Made by a program: the position numbers and the translations under genes
Part shown: positions 17,031 through 28,605 of the stretch, piece after piece
Layout: every line of letters starts with the position of its first letter
Position numbering within the stretch: the stretch's first letter is position 1
The notes under the pieces: model-generated
What the model was told of the DNA's origin: nothing
Databases searched by the model: none
The model's input: only the letters and a program-made list of their open reading frames with translations
Assembly: GCA_036898135.1 (NCBI GenBank)
Contig: CM072512.1
Location: 37,913,145-37,977,144 of the forward strand
Direction: 5' to 3'
DNA: 64,000 bases
Origin: Oncomelania hupensis
Taxonomy: Eukaryota; Mollusca; Gastropoda; Littorinimorpha; Pomatiopsidae

Positions 17031-17635
17031 AGTTACAGCGGCATTATTTCCAGGTGGCAATATATATTTGTGATCCTCTGGTTTGTTTTCACCTTGTTTG
17101 TATTGATGGCTCTGTGTTACAATCTTTAAAAAAAAACAAAGTTGTCATAAACCCTTCTTTTTGAATTATGTAGCAGGCAGCAGAAGTTTCATAATTTGTC
17201 ATATGATTTAATCATTTATGTTACATGTTTTATTCATCAGTCATTTGGAAACTTTGTATGATCCATAAAATATGCAGGGTTTATTCAGAGACGGACGTCC
17301 ATTTTTGTACCAACTTTGTACCTGATGTTTCCTATTTCTGTATAATTTTTTTAACTTAAAATGTAGCTGGTTTCTTTATCCTATATTCTCTTATTTTGTA
17401 AATGCAAAGTAAAGATATGCCTTTCTTGCTTGTTCTTCTTAGTTATGTCTCTACTAGTTTTTCTTTCTTTCCTTTATCTTTGGAGTCCTGCAAGTTGTGG
17501 TGGGGGTTGTGAGGTAGGATAGGAAGTGCATGTATCTCTGAAATAATGACTGTTTTTCTATATTTTATCATTGTTGTGGAAGAGATTATAGTTTCTTGGC
17601 AATCTTGCAACTTGTTTGCGAGTTTCTTATTGTTA
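17031..17635. other. No gene or repeat recognised
   Basis: AT-rich spacer between repeat fragments. Confidence 0.5.
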
Positions 17636-19640
17636 TTCCCCTGTGGAGTTTCTGGAGGTTTCTGTAGAAATAGCATCCCCACTTTGTGGAAATTTAGTGC
17701 TTTAAATTCCCACTGTTTCTGTCATTCTCATATGTTCTTTCTCACTCCTACTCTGTTCTAGAAATCTAATATCCTCTTCTCTAGACCAGTACCTACTTTT
17801 TTCTTGAAAACTCTCCCAAAACAACTGATTTGTTTATGGGGCCTGGTAGGTCAGCTTTTGAATATTGGACACCTTCTGCCAAAGGGGGGCTTTCTATGGT
17901 ATTATTTTCTCCAAAAGTGCTGGTGTTTCTGTATAAATAATATCCCCACTTTGTGGAAATGTAGTGCTTTAAATTTCCACTGTCGGTGTCTTTCTCCATT
18001 GTTCTTTCTCATTCCTACTCTGCTATATCACTCTACTATACAATTTCTTCGCTAGACCAGTCACCTACCTTTTTTCTTGAAGACTCTTCCAAAACTCCTC
18101 ATTTGTGTATGAGGTCTTTTGGGTCAGCTTTGGAATATTGGACGCTTTCTGTCAAATGGTCATTAGGGCTTCCTATGGTACTATTATTTAGCAATGTAGG
18201 CATTTTATATGTATGTATTTTTTATATTTGATAATGATGTTTATATTCTATTTTGTTTTTGTAAACGGGGGTCAACAGATAATCAGGTCTTGCAAAGACC
18301 ATCCTGCAAGGCACAGTGCAAGGAGGTAGACGAAGAGGGAGACCGAAAAAGAGGTGGGAGGACAACATTTGAGAATGGACTGGTTTGACACTGAGCGAAA
18401 CCATCAGGGTTGCTGAGGACAGGTAAAAAGATGGAGTAATCTGGTTAAACGATCATCTGTGGTGCCCCTAAGACCTCCACATTACGGGATAGGATAGGAA
18501 ACGGGGGTTTGATAAATTAGAGTATAACCTCAGCGTTCCATATGTCTGATGTCTTTATTGTAAAGTGACTGGCTGGTGGAGTGTCTTCAGTGTTGCCACT
18601 AGTGTTGTTTCAGCAGATCTTTTATACAGATCAGGAGTGAGTCCAAGTTGTAGCCTTGATTTTTTGGTCCTGGTTCGGCTCTTTGCAGTCTGCTGGACCC
18701 TGTAAGCAATGAATAACTAACTAACTATGGTTTTATTATTTAGCAATGTAGGCATTTTATACACATGTATGTGTTTTGTTAATATTTTATAATGATGTTT
18801 ATTTTCTATTTTGTTTTTGTAACCAGGGGTTCGATAAATTAGAGTACAGTCTCAGTGTTCCCTGCATGAGATGCCTTTATTAAGTGAACGGCTGGTGGAG
18901 TGCCTTCAATGTTACCATTAGGTTTGTTTCAGCAGATCTTTTATATGGATTGAGGATGAGTCCTCTTTCGTGCCGGGGGTTTCAGTATAAATAGTATCCC
19001 CACTTTCTGGAAATTTAGGGCTTTAAATTCCCACTGTCGCTGTCTTTTTTCTTTGTTCTTTCTCATTCCTACTCTGTTCTATCAATCTACTATACCATTT
19101 TCTTCTTCGCTAGACCAGTCACCTACCTTTTTTCTTGAAAACTCTTCTGGGACAAAACTCCTCATTTGTGTATGAGGTTTGTTGGATCAACTTGGAAATA
19201 TTGGACACTTTCTGCCAGGTGGTCACTGGGGCTTCCTATGATGTTAATTTTTAACTATGTAGGCATTTTATATGTATGTGTTTTGTTGATATTTTATAAT
19301 GATGTTTGTATTCTATTTAGTTTTTGTAAACAGGGGTTCGATAAATTAGAGTATAGCCTCAGCGTCCTCTGCGTGGGATGTCTTTTTTGTAAAGTGACCG
19401 GCTGGTGGAGTGCCTTCAGTGTTACCACTAGGATTGTTTCGGCAGATCTTTTATGCAGATCAGGGGTTAGCCCTCTTTCAGCGAAGATGTGATCTTGATT
19501 TTGTGGTGCTGATTCAGCTCTTTGCAGTCCGCTGGACCCTGTAAGCAGTGAAGTGAATAACTAACTAACTAACTAACCTCTTTCAATCAAGTTGTGGTTC
19601 TGATTCGGCTCTTTGCAGTCCACTGGACCATATAAACAAT
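17636..19640 (+). repeat. Cluster of family C retroposon copies
   Basis: Several whole or partial copies lie head to tail in plus orientation. 5' parts start near 17640, 17925 and 18968. 3' parts end near 18710, 18960, 19540 and 19640. Each is recognised by 'gaaatttagtgctttaaatt', 'gctagaccagt', 'gcaatgtaggcattttatat' and 'gcagtccgctggaccctgta'. The copies end in (AACT)n-type tails. One is interrupted at 18262-18509 by a LINE fragment. Confidence 0.78.
18262..18509 (+). mobile_element. LINE family D 3' fragment nested in family C
   Basis: A 5'-truncated LINE 3' end ('gcaaggcacagtgcaaggag' to 'ttacgggataggatagg'). It interrupts the family C copy exactly within 'gtttttgtaaacgggggt'. The 10-bp sequence AAACGGGGGT is present on both sides, a clean target-site duplication. 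Confidence 0.85.
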
Positions 19641-19775
19641 GACTAACTAAATTATTGTTGATTTGTCAGACCAATTTTGCCAATTTTGTTGTTTTAAGCT
19701 GTCCATAAAAATGTTTACAAAACTCAGTATTTTACCCAGTGGATTAGTTTATGTTTACGTTGCTCAATTTGTAAA

Positions 19776-19779
19776 GGAT

Positions 19780-19811
<32 letters not shown>

Positions 19812-20095
19812 TCGTTCTTATATAGCGCCCTTCAAGCTTAAGAGCTTCTCAAGGCACTGGTCGATACAGGATCTAACTCAATATGCCTGAGGCGCCCACT
19901 TGCAACCATTAGGCGCTTAGTCTGACGCCCAGACTATTGAGCACAATCCTGGGCGACCAGGGATGGGAGAATGGACTTAGTGCATGCTGGGTGTATTTTG
20001 TGTAGCCGACTTTTATCCATCTAGCACATGAGCGTCAGGATCTTTAAAGTATCTGCGATGGAATGTGTGTGTGCACAGAATAGGTCTATGTTTAT
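19776..20095 (-). repeat. SINE family B, 5'-truncated copy
   Basis: Minus orientation, starting with a (TTTA)n tail at 19776-19811. It is followed by 'atatagcgcccttcaagctt', 'ggatctaactcaa', 'cgcttagtctgacgcc' and 'gagcgtcaggatctttaaagt'. The tRNA-like head is missing. Confidence 0.8.
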
Positions 20096-22863
20096 GAATC
20101 TGGTTTTGATATTTAATTTGTTAAATAAAGCACAAAGGGTTTGTAAGTTTCAGTTCATGTGGATAAATAAACTTTTAATTAGAGTAATTAGAAAATTTTA
20201 AAATGCCACCAACCTGCCATGCCCTATACCCAGTGCACTGCTAAATTTAGTAATACAACTGAATTGGGGGAAGGATGATTTCAAGGATTTGAAAAGCTAG
20301 TTTGCTGTTATGCCTATATAGTTAACCAGCCCTCATATTAGTATACCTTTAGTCTTTATGCTTTCAATTTCATCTCAAAGCATTTAGACAATGATAATGT
20401 TATTTTCACAAAAGTATAATTGGTTTTTGTTTTATATATTTTTTTTTTTGGGTGGGTTCTCTTTTTTTTTAACAATTTTAGTGATTAGATCTGTGTAGCA
20501 AAGTTAGAAGCAATCTGGTTTTGATACAAATTTGATGTATGCTGTTTATACTTGTTAATTCCACTGGCTGTGATGAATCTTTTGATTGTTCTTGACTGGC
20601 ATGTTCTTTTTGGGAATAAATGAAATGCTGATACCTATTCATTGTATATTTTAAATTCTTTCACTGGAACTTTTAGGTGTTCATGTTTTTTCTTGAGAGA
20701 GATAAAACAAACATGTTTATATTCCGATTGAAGTTTCTTGAAAAGATGTCTTCTTCTAAGGTGTCTTACAGCTGTCTCAGTGTGTGAATGTTCCTATTTT
20801 GTGTGTTTCTCTTCTTCTTTTTTTTTTTCTTGCGTATTAGTATCAATGTGTCAATGTTGTAAATTTATATTACATACTATTTATGTACATCCATCTTGCA
20901 ATAATTTGTACTTGATCACGAAGAATTATTATTTTTTATTTTTTATTTTTTTTTTAAACTTGGAGTATGCTTGTTGGTGAAATGTGCGCAAACACCTTTT
21001 AAAGTGCCAGTGTAATCAACAAGTATTATTATGGGCGCCTACGAAAAGATAAGACAAGAAAGATAACAAGGCAAGTCATACGCCTGTGCATTGTCAGTTA
21101 CAGAAACACAAAGTGTTAAGAGGCTATTCAGAACAGCCCACTACCATGACCTAAGATGGCTCAACAGTCTTTCATACACAAATTGACATACATGCACACA
21201 CAGTTTGGAGTACTGACATTACAATCATACACAGTACAATTTATCTGTGATACAGCTGTTTTATTGTAAATACTGTAGCGCACTGTCTGTACATCCAGGA
21301 ATGACAGACATGCTAAATTTTTCTAAATAATTTCAAAACACTTTCAATAATAATACACATGCAGAAATGTCAAAACACTTCTAGTTCTAATAATGCTTAC
21401 GAATATACTACACAAAATTAATGCTTTATATTTAAAGAGTCCACCCAAGAATTTGTGGCACAGTGAATCAGGACGAAAACTCTTTTTTTTTAATGAACTA
21501 TATAAGGCTTTCAGTATTTATTAACCTACATTAAAAAATAACGAGTTTAAAAATGTGTTTATCTACTGCGATGTGCTATAAATAAAAAGAAGTGCATAAA
21601 CTCATAATCTATTACAAAAATATAGTTATGCCATTCAAATATAATCAGTTTTGTGCATACATGGGTTATCAGATAGTGATATGAAATATTTAAAGATTTT
21701 AAAATACTGCTAGCTCTCTTCGAACACGCCTGTATGTTCCAGATATTTTCTCACTTCTTGAACGAACAAATAAGCATGGGAAAAGTGATCACGCATGATT
21801 CATATGTACACCAAATGAATATTAATCAACTGGAATAATTTCTGAACTATCTTTTATTGTTTAACATAAATTTATTCAACAAACAAACCAGATAATAATA
21901 CAAGGCAAAACATCAGGGCACACAAAAGCACAAGGCTTAAATGAGTGCTACCCTAGCTTTTCTTGAAGAAAATGTACAGGAGTTAGTAACGTAAAGTTAA
22001 AACTCCCTGATTGCATTATGACAAAATTAAATTATCAAATTAATTAACTAAAGGTTATTGGAAAAATCAAGTGTAGTAAGAGCACTGAGGTGGGTGTAAG
22101 TGGGGTGAGGGATGATCAGTGAATTCTCTTGTGGCAGCTTTTAATGTAACAAATTCACGTTTGGCAGACATCTGAGAAATGCTGTTTCATAAATTAAAAA
22201 AAAAAAACTCATCCATAAATAAAATATAAATTGCATCTAAAAATGAACACATTAAAGTTTGCTGAATGCAGAAACATACAGGCTGCACTTACATTGACCA
22301 CAGCTGACTGCTGTAACTAAGCAACAATCAAGTATTGTGCATAATTACAGATATTATTCTATCAAATTTAAATCAGCATTATTTAAACAAATGTTTTGGG
22401 TTCAATAGTTTCATGCACATGATTTCGTTGTTGTTGTTTCCTAGTTAGATCTATATGTATCAACTGTTTTCTTTGTAAGTCATTCAGTTGAGTTGTTCAG
22501 CATAGTTTTCTTTGTGGGAAAGAATTTGTTGTTGAACTTTTTAACTTATTTTAATGGATAAACTGACCATAGAATGAAATTTCATTTGAAATGCTGGAAC
22601 AGTACTTCTCAGCAGTTGGAAAAACTGATAGAGCAATAAATATGCTAAAACTTTCACAGTATAAAATATAACTTCTATATTCTGTAAACGACAGAAATGA
22701 AGATACTGCACATTTGTTGGTGACCGGTGGAACAGGCCTACGTATTAGCATTTCATGCACTGATATATTATCTTTCATAATGAAAACCACAACTTGTAAA
22801 TAATTTATACTGTGAGAATGGCTAGAGTGAGAGTGCTGATTGGCAGATACCAAATCTGATGAC
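20096..22863. other. No separate gene seen; may include the 3' UTR of the C7orf57-like gene
   Basis: AT-rich. The minus-strand gene ending at 22864 must have a 3' UTR here; minus-strand AATAAA-like signals lie near 21855-21875. No open frame has coding character. Confidence 0.45.
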
Positions 22864-25800
22864 TTAGTTTCCAATTCTTGCCAATATCTCTGGAGATTGG
22901 TGGGTGTTGAGTCTGGAGGGTACGTTCTTGAATCTGTCAAAAAAAAACATAATGTTTTACAAAAAAAGAATCATTTGCGAGATTATTTTCTAAACTTAAA
23001 CATTTAGAAGTGTCAAAATTAAAGAAGCAAAACTATATCTGAATACATACCACATGTTAATGATTTTTATAATTAGTCATATGGGCTACGATTGCATAGA
23101 TTTACCTCCCTAACGTTTTCCCTCCCAATTTTAAATACAATTTTCTGATCAGCTGTATAAGCATCAATAGATAAGCTGAGCTGTACCACAAAAGTGTTTT
23201 GAGTGCTGACTCTGATTTAATGTAATCACATTTCTGGCACAGCAGTTATACTGTTTACATCCAAAAGATAATTAACACGGGATACCATTAAATCGACACA
23301 ATATTCTGATACCATTATTTTAATCTTGTTATTTATGATTTAATGTACTTTAAACAATATTATTCTGTCATTCTGCAGTCATTAACAGAAAACTCATGCA
23401 AAAATGTTAACTCATACAGTATTTTAAATGCACTTACTTGCTGAGTTTAAATAGCTCTTTCTCTTTTACGTCTTCTTTCTTTACTGAAGTTTCTTTTGCA
23501 CTCCCGTTCTCTCCAGCACCCCTTTCATAAAGGAAAAAAAGGACATTAAAAATCACGCTTAGTTAAAACACTACAAAATCAATTAAATACTCTCAAATTC
23601 ATGCCTTCAAGCCTATGTACACTTTATCTCAAACAATGTTCTTAATTATAATCAGTCTACCAACATATTCAAACTTGTTGGCAAGACTAAATGATTGCAA
23701 AAATGCTTTCAGAATAACTCAAAAGTTGAGAAACTCCAGTCCTTGCATGGTTGCCAACCAAGCTTGACTATAAAAAAGTGCACTCAGTCTAAGTATCAAA
23801 GACAACAGTGCACTACTTAACATTTAATTGCATGCAATGTTTTTAACTATAAAACCAAAAGCATTGCAAATTCAGATGCAGTTAAAATACTAGAAGGGCA
23901 AAGCCCATAGGACTCACATGCTCCTTATGTAATAATTAACCTGAAAATGACAGCCCAGAATAACAAAAAACTAAATGAAACAGTGGCATTAAAATGCAAA
24001 GTAATACTGACTTTGATCTTTCTATGCTCTTGACCTTGAGATGACCCTGACTTCTGGCTCCAAATACACACATGTAATACCAAACAAACTACAGTAAAAG
24101 TTGTATTATGCCAAAAAAAGTGACCTTGGATTGACCTTGACCATCAATGATTTTGACTTGCGATGACCTTGACCTTTACATGACATCTCATGCTCATGTA
24201 TGATCAAATAACAATGTTGTTGCATAATATGGGTTAGATAGATCCATTCGATCACTGTACGATGACCTTTTTTTAAAAAATGTGTTTGAAAGGCCTAAAA
24301 TGTCCTTGACCTTCAAGATCAACGCAAAAATGGAACGCAAATGAGATCAATCTATCATCTCTAAATCTCTAAATACAACAAGTTTTAACTTTGTATCTCT
24401 CATAGATTAGGGTAAAGGTCACTTCAAAGAACCTATACTAACTGACTTTGGACAGCTCCAGTGATCTTGTTAAAGTGATGTTGACCAAATTTGCACAGGA
24501 CGTGTGTCTCATTGATATGTATTATGCATCAATGACATAAACTCATATTGCTATGCATGTGAGTCAACAACAACAAAAAAGCCCTTGTGAAAGAATCTTA
24601 CAGATATTTCAGTTAATGCATGAAAACTATAGAGTGCAGTGAGTATAGCAGAGAAATCAGCAATTTCCCTGCTAACCAGCATTGCCAAAAAAGCAACCCA
24701 CTACAGTACTCAAAGGGTTTAGTAAACTAATTTGAGCATTTTTGATATTGGTTTTAATTTAACAGCTGCATACTTCTTGGTTACTTCAGTGCATATACAT
24801 ACCTCACAACTCTGCGTGAGTTAGCCGAGGACTTGGAATGGTTGGAATATGTGCTGTTGTATTCTGAGCGCATTGGTCCCTCATCACTTTTGACAAAGGT
24901 TTGAGTCTTCTCGTGATTTTTGTTTTGCTGTCCTTGCCACTTTTCTAAGCGTTCGTGCCACTCTTTGTCGTACGTGTTGGAAATAAGTTTGGCCATGCTG
25001 GTTGGTTCCTTGTCATCGTCTGGCCTGTAAGTATCAACAGAATTACTATTTATTTATTCACTAAGATTACTGACCAGCACTTTGTAGTTAAAATCAGATA
25101 ACAGCAACATATGCCTATTCATGTACAGCACAATGACAGGCAATGAATCACTAGTCAACCTCTTGATCTCATTAAGTAAGAACAACAGCAAGCAAAACAT
25201 CTGTTAAATTTGCAATTTGAAGTGGGAATCTACATAACAACCTGGAAAAGAATTATTTGCCAAACCAGATCACTGGAGACAAAGCCTTGCCCATCATTCA
25301 CTTTAGCAATAACATAAAAGTATACTGATGTCAGAGTGTTATGAATATAAAAGGCTGTGGAATGGGATCAACAGAAACTTCAGACAAAGAGAATAGCTTG
25401 ACTCACAAAGGCTGATGCTTCAGTCGAGGTTGCTGTCCCTGTACTTGTGAGCTCATGGGCTTGGCTCTTTCAGGCACTTGAGCCATGGGACCTTTAGGGG
25501 GAGGCTTGCCATTTCGCACACCAAATCCTGGCCTCCGCGTTTCTGGAATTCTGACTGTTTTGTCTGTCATGGCCCGGCCGTCTTGGTTGAACTGAGCCAT
25601 ATTTTCGTCTGTAGCATATGGGGCCCTGCGCATAGGCACTGTGTTGGGGTCACCTAACTGAGGATATGCCTCTCCGGTCCCATCGGCTGTTGTGTTCCCA
25701 TATTCTTGGTGTACCATGTACTCCGGCAGTAGGAATTGCCATTGTCTGTGGAAACGTTTAAAAAAAAAAAAGAAGCAAATTTATGTCAGCATAATTTGTT

Positions 25801-26111
25801 CATACATAGTTTGAAACATCTTGCTAAAATTTGCCTGATTCATATATACACACAGAGCATTCTCCAATTAGTTCAAGCCCTGTTACACTGACCCTTACTC
25901 CTTCAGACAAGAGAATAAACAGCATGAGGGCTATAGTGTGAGCACAGACTTTAACAATCCTGATGATCAGGTCCTAGACGGGTGAGTTCCAATTACACAA
26001 CACACCCAGCAAGCAAGTACTATAGGTCCCCTTTCCCCTCAGCCATCCACAATTGCTCAGTTGTCTGGGAAGTTAGATGAGGCACATAAAGCAGCAAGTT
26101 GACACCTTGGG

Positions 26112-26195
<84 letters not shown>

Positions 26196-27662
26196 GTCCA
26201 CTCGTAAGGCACAGCTTATCCATGCTGACAGCATGATCAGAGTACATGATCACCATCATACTACATGAATACATGAATGGATAGAAAGAAGTACAGCTGA
26301 GGGTGAGGGGAAGTGATGATTTAATTAAGGAAGAGCGTGTCTTGAGGGGAAGTCTATAGTGTACCTACTCAGGCTGCTTGTTCTTATCCTCCAATGCATT
26401 GTCTTCCAGGTAGAACCACTCACTGCGGGGATACCCTACTGGTGCTTTCTTTCCTTCTGGGTTGGGTCTGATTGTCAGCAAATCTGAAGAAAAAAAAACC
26501 CACACACACGAGAACTTATTACAAAAAATTCTGAAAGGCAAGTTGAGGAGGGGTTGGATGTAGGGAGGGGAGAAAGGAAGGTCAAAGGAAAAGTCACAAC
26601 TAATAACATAACTATAAATAAACAAGTATATTTATTTTATATAAAAAAAACACACACACACGAGAACTTATTTAAAAAAAATTCTGAAACGCAAGTTGAG
26701 AAGGGGTTGGATGTAGGGAGGGGAGAAAGGAAGGTCAAAGGAAAAGTCACAACTAATAACATTACTATAAATAAACAAGTATATTTATTCCTAAACAGAG
26801 TCTACAAGAAAAGCAAACTCAAAGGTAAATAATTAGGTCTGAAAACATAAACAAATATTAAAACCACAAGGTAATTACAAAATGTAAATTATGAAATTAA
26901 CTTCAATCAATCCACAAATGATCAAAATGTCTTTACAAACAACACAAAAAAAGTGAGACAGAGTTATAACAATTTTCAGCTCTCAATCCAAACAATCCAG
27001 ATACTGAAATACATCATGAAACTCGATCATCAAAAAGAGCATTGAAAGTTAGCAAAGCACTTCAGGAAATCAAACTGGTGGGAAAAATAAAAGTAAAATA
27101 CAAGAAAAACCCTGAGAAAATAATACATTACCTTTCCTGCCACCCATCTTAGCCATGCGAACGTAATTGGTGTCTGTCTCTCTGAACATCATCTCTCTAG
27201 GCACCTCGGGCTGAAGGGGTTCAATGTCCCCCAGCCCAGGAATCTGTGATGGTGGGGGTGCCCCGACTGGGTCTTTCCAAACCTTTTTGGCAGGTGCATG
27301 GTAAAACCAGCCTGAAACAATGAAAAGGAAAACGCTCTTTGAAACACGAGAATGAGTTGCAATACTGTAGAACATCATTAGGCCTACATATATTATAGGC
27401 AAGTTGTCGACAGACTGTATAAATGTACAATTCGTTCATTCACACATTTTACTAATGCGCATGACACAAATTGTCCACAGAAAAGATGACAACAGCACTT
27501 ACAATAAATAAATAAATAAATAACCCATGCAAAAACACAAACTGTCGACTGTAGCTGTTGTAGTGTCGCCAAAGTAAAAAACAAAACATAATTATAAATG
27601 ATAAAACAAAGTATGATCGAATCTATCTAATTACCTGCTTCACTTGGTTTTTGGGTCGTCAT
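22864..27662 (-). CDS. C7orf57: C7orf57-like protein, seven exons, complete
   Basis: Exons on the minus strand: 27662-27635, 27311-27132, 26483-26369, 25745-25407, 25024-24803, 23521-23438, 22933-22864. All have GT donors and AG acceptors and join in one frame of 1038 bases (345 residues). The product begins MTTQKPSEAGWFYHAPAKK. It contains PPPSQIPGLGD, a segment YVRMAKMGGRKDLL, the block PEYMVHQE, and later KLISNTYDKEW and KFKNVPSRL. These match, in order, the conserved blocks of vertebrate C7orf57 (WYYH.P.K, PP.SQIPGL.D, YVRLAKQGGR.DLL, PDYMV.EE, KLISN.Y.DEW), as I recall that family. Human C7orf57 is slightly shorter. The family has no established biochemical function. The protein is Pro/Lys-rich, with no signal peptide or membrane segment, so probably soluble. 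Introns carry repeats only. Confidence 0.88.
23895..24590 (-). repeat. TCAAGGTCA-rich dispersed repeat, copy in C7orf57-like intron
   Basis: Opens with 'aagggcaaagcccatagg' and repeatedly shows TGACCTTGA or TGACCTTG (24026-24330). It is the reverse complement of the repeat copies at 37863-41075. No coding capacity. Confidence 0.75.
25915..26070 (+). repeat. SINE family B fragment
   Basis: Degraded plus-strand piece sharing 'tcctagacgggtgagt', 'acacccagcaagc' and 'ctcagttgtctggg' with the intact copy at 44406-44840. It lies within intron 3 of the C7orf57-like gene. Confidence 0.65.
26115..26196. repeat. (CAT)n microsatellite
   Basis: About 27 uninterrupted CAT units within intron 3 of the C7orf57-like gene. 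Poly-Asp and poly-Ile frames across it are artefacts. Confidence 0.95.
26488..26805. repeat. Tandem duplication, unit about 152 bp, beside an exon
   Basis: Two near-identical units. 'cgagaactta' recurs at 26509 and 26661, and 'gggttggatgtaggg' at 26551 and 26704. The first unit abuts the acceptor of exon 3 (26483) of the minus-strand C7orf57-like gene, so its A-rich edge supplies that exon's polypyrimidine tract. Confidence 0.88.
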
Positions 27663-27793
27663 TGCTTTCGATTTGCTAAGAATCTGACGAAATTGTAACC
27701 TACAGACGTCAATATCACAGCGTCAACGGTCAGCTAGTAGCTTCTTTTTGTTATTCTAGTCAACAATAAACCAACGCCGCAACGCACGTTTGC

Positions 27794-27810
27794 CGGTTGT
27801 CTAGGACACC
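27794..27810 (-). promoter_or_regulatory. Candidate RFX X-box-like palindrome upstream of C7orf57-like gene
   Basis: An imperfect palindrome, GTGTCC-TA-GACAAC on the minus strand, about 135 bases upstream of the start codon. It resembles the RFX consensus GTNRCC-N-RGYAAC with a mismatch in each half. No TATA box is evident. Inference only. Confidence 0.3.
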
Positions 27811-28149
27811 ATCCGGATGTTCCTACACATTTCCCTCCCGTTTGGACATATGTTTTTTTTTAATTGCATCATCTCCCTTGAACCAAGTTTCGAATCAAAA
27901 GACGACACGAGCCCTTCACAGAATGTAAACAAGAGTTGTTAGCTGATGATTGTGATATGCTAATATGAAGGTTTGTTTTTGTTTTCTTTTTATTATCACA
28001 AACTTATTTATTTTTGTCATAGAAATCAGACACAAAATACACAAAAAACACCAAGAAAAATATAAAAGCAAAGACTTTCGGGCTACGCCCTTCTTCAGTG
28101 ATGAAAAATTATTTTTGTCATGCAGCATGTTTTTGTGCAGGGTGATACC

Positions 28150-28300
28150 ACATGCTGGGAAGTCTCGTCTTTTGTAGGCCTCAATTACATTCGTACGTAT
28201 GTAGGAGGCCGACGAGTTTACAAAGACGAAAGATAAGACTTCAGAGCCAGTGGGTGATACACAGGCCCAGAGCACTTCGTAGGCCTCACTTAAGAAAGTG

Positions 28301-28398
<98 letters not shown>

Positions 28399-28605
28399 CC
28401 ACGAAAGAAAGAAGAGAGTTCGGATCCTGTGGCGAGTACAGATGACGTTAAGGCACAGGCTCTGAAGTCTTTCGTCTTTGTAATTGTAAACTCGTGGGCC
28501 TCCTACCTACGTACGTTGAGGCCTAGCTACAAAAGATGAGACTTCCCAGCCTGTGTATAGTATGTAATTGAGGCCTACGAGAGACGAGACTTCCCAACCT
28601 GTGGT
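28150..28605. repeat. Large inverted repeat around a (TA)n(GA)n core
   Basis: Arm 28157-28247 and arm 28455-28555 are inverted copies of about 90-100 bp (roughly 85% by eye). The loop holds (TA)n at 28303-28322 and (GA)n at 28323-28393. A third, shorter inverted piece lies at 28562-28605 next to the LINE that follows. It looks like a fold-back element. Confidence 0.75.

Noticed and set aside
24781..24996. Separate small gene starting MAKLISN
   Set aside because: It is exon 5 of the C7orf57-like gene; the preceding acceptor and phase join it to exon 4.
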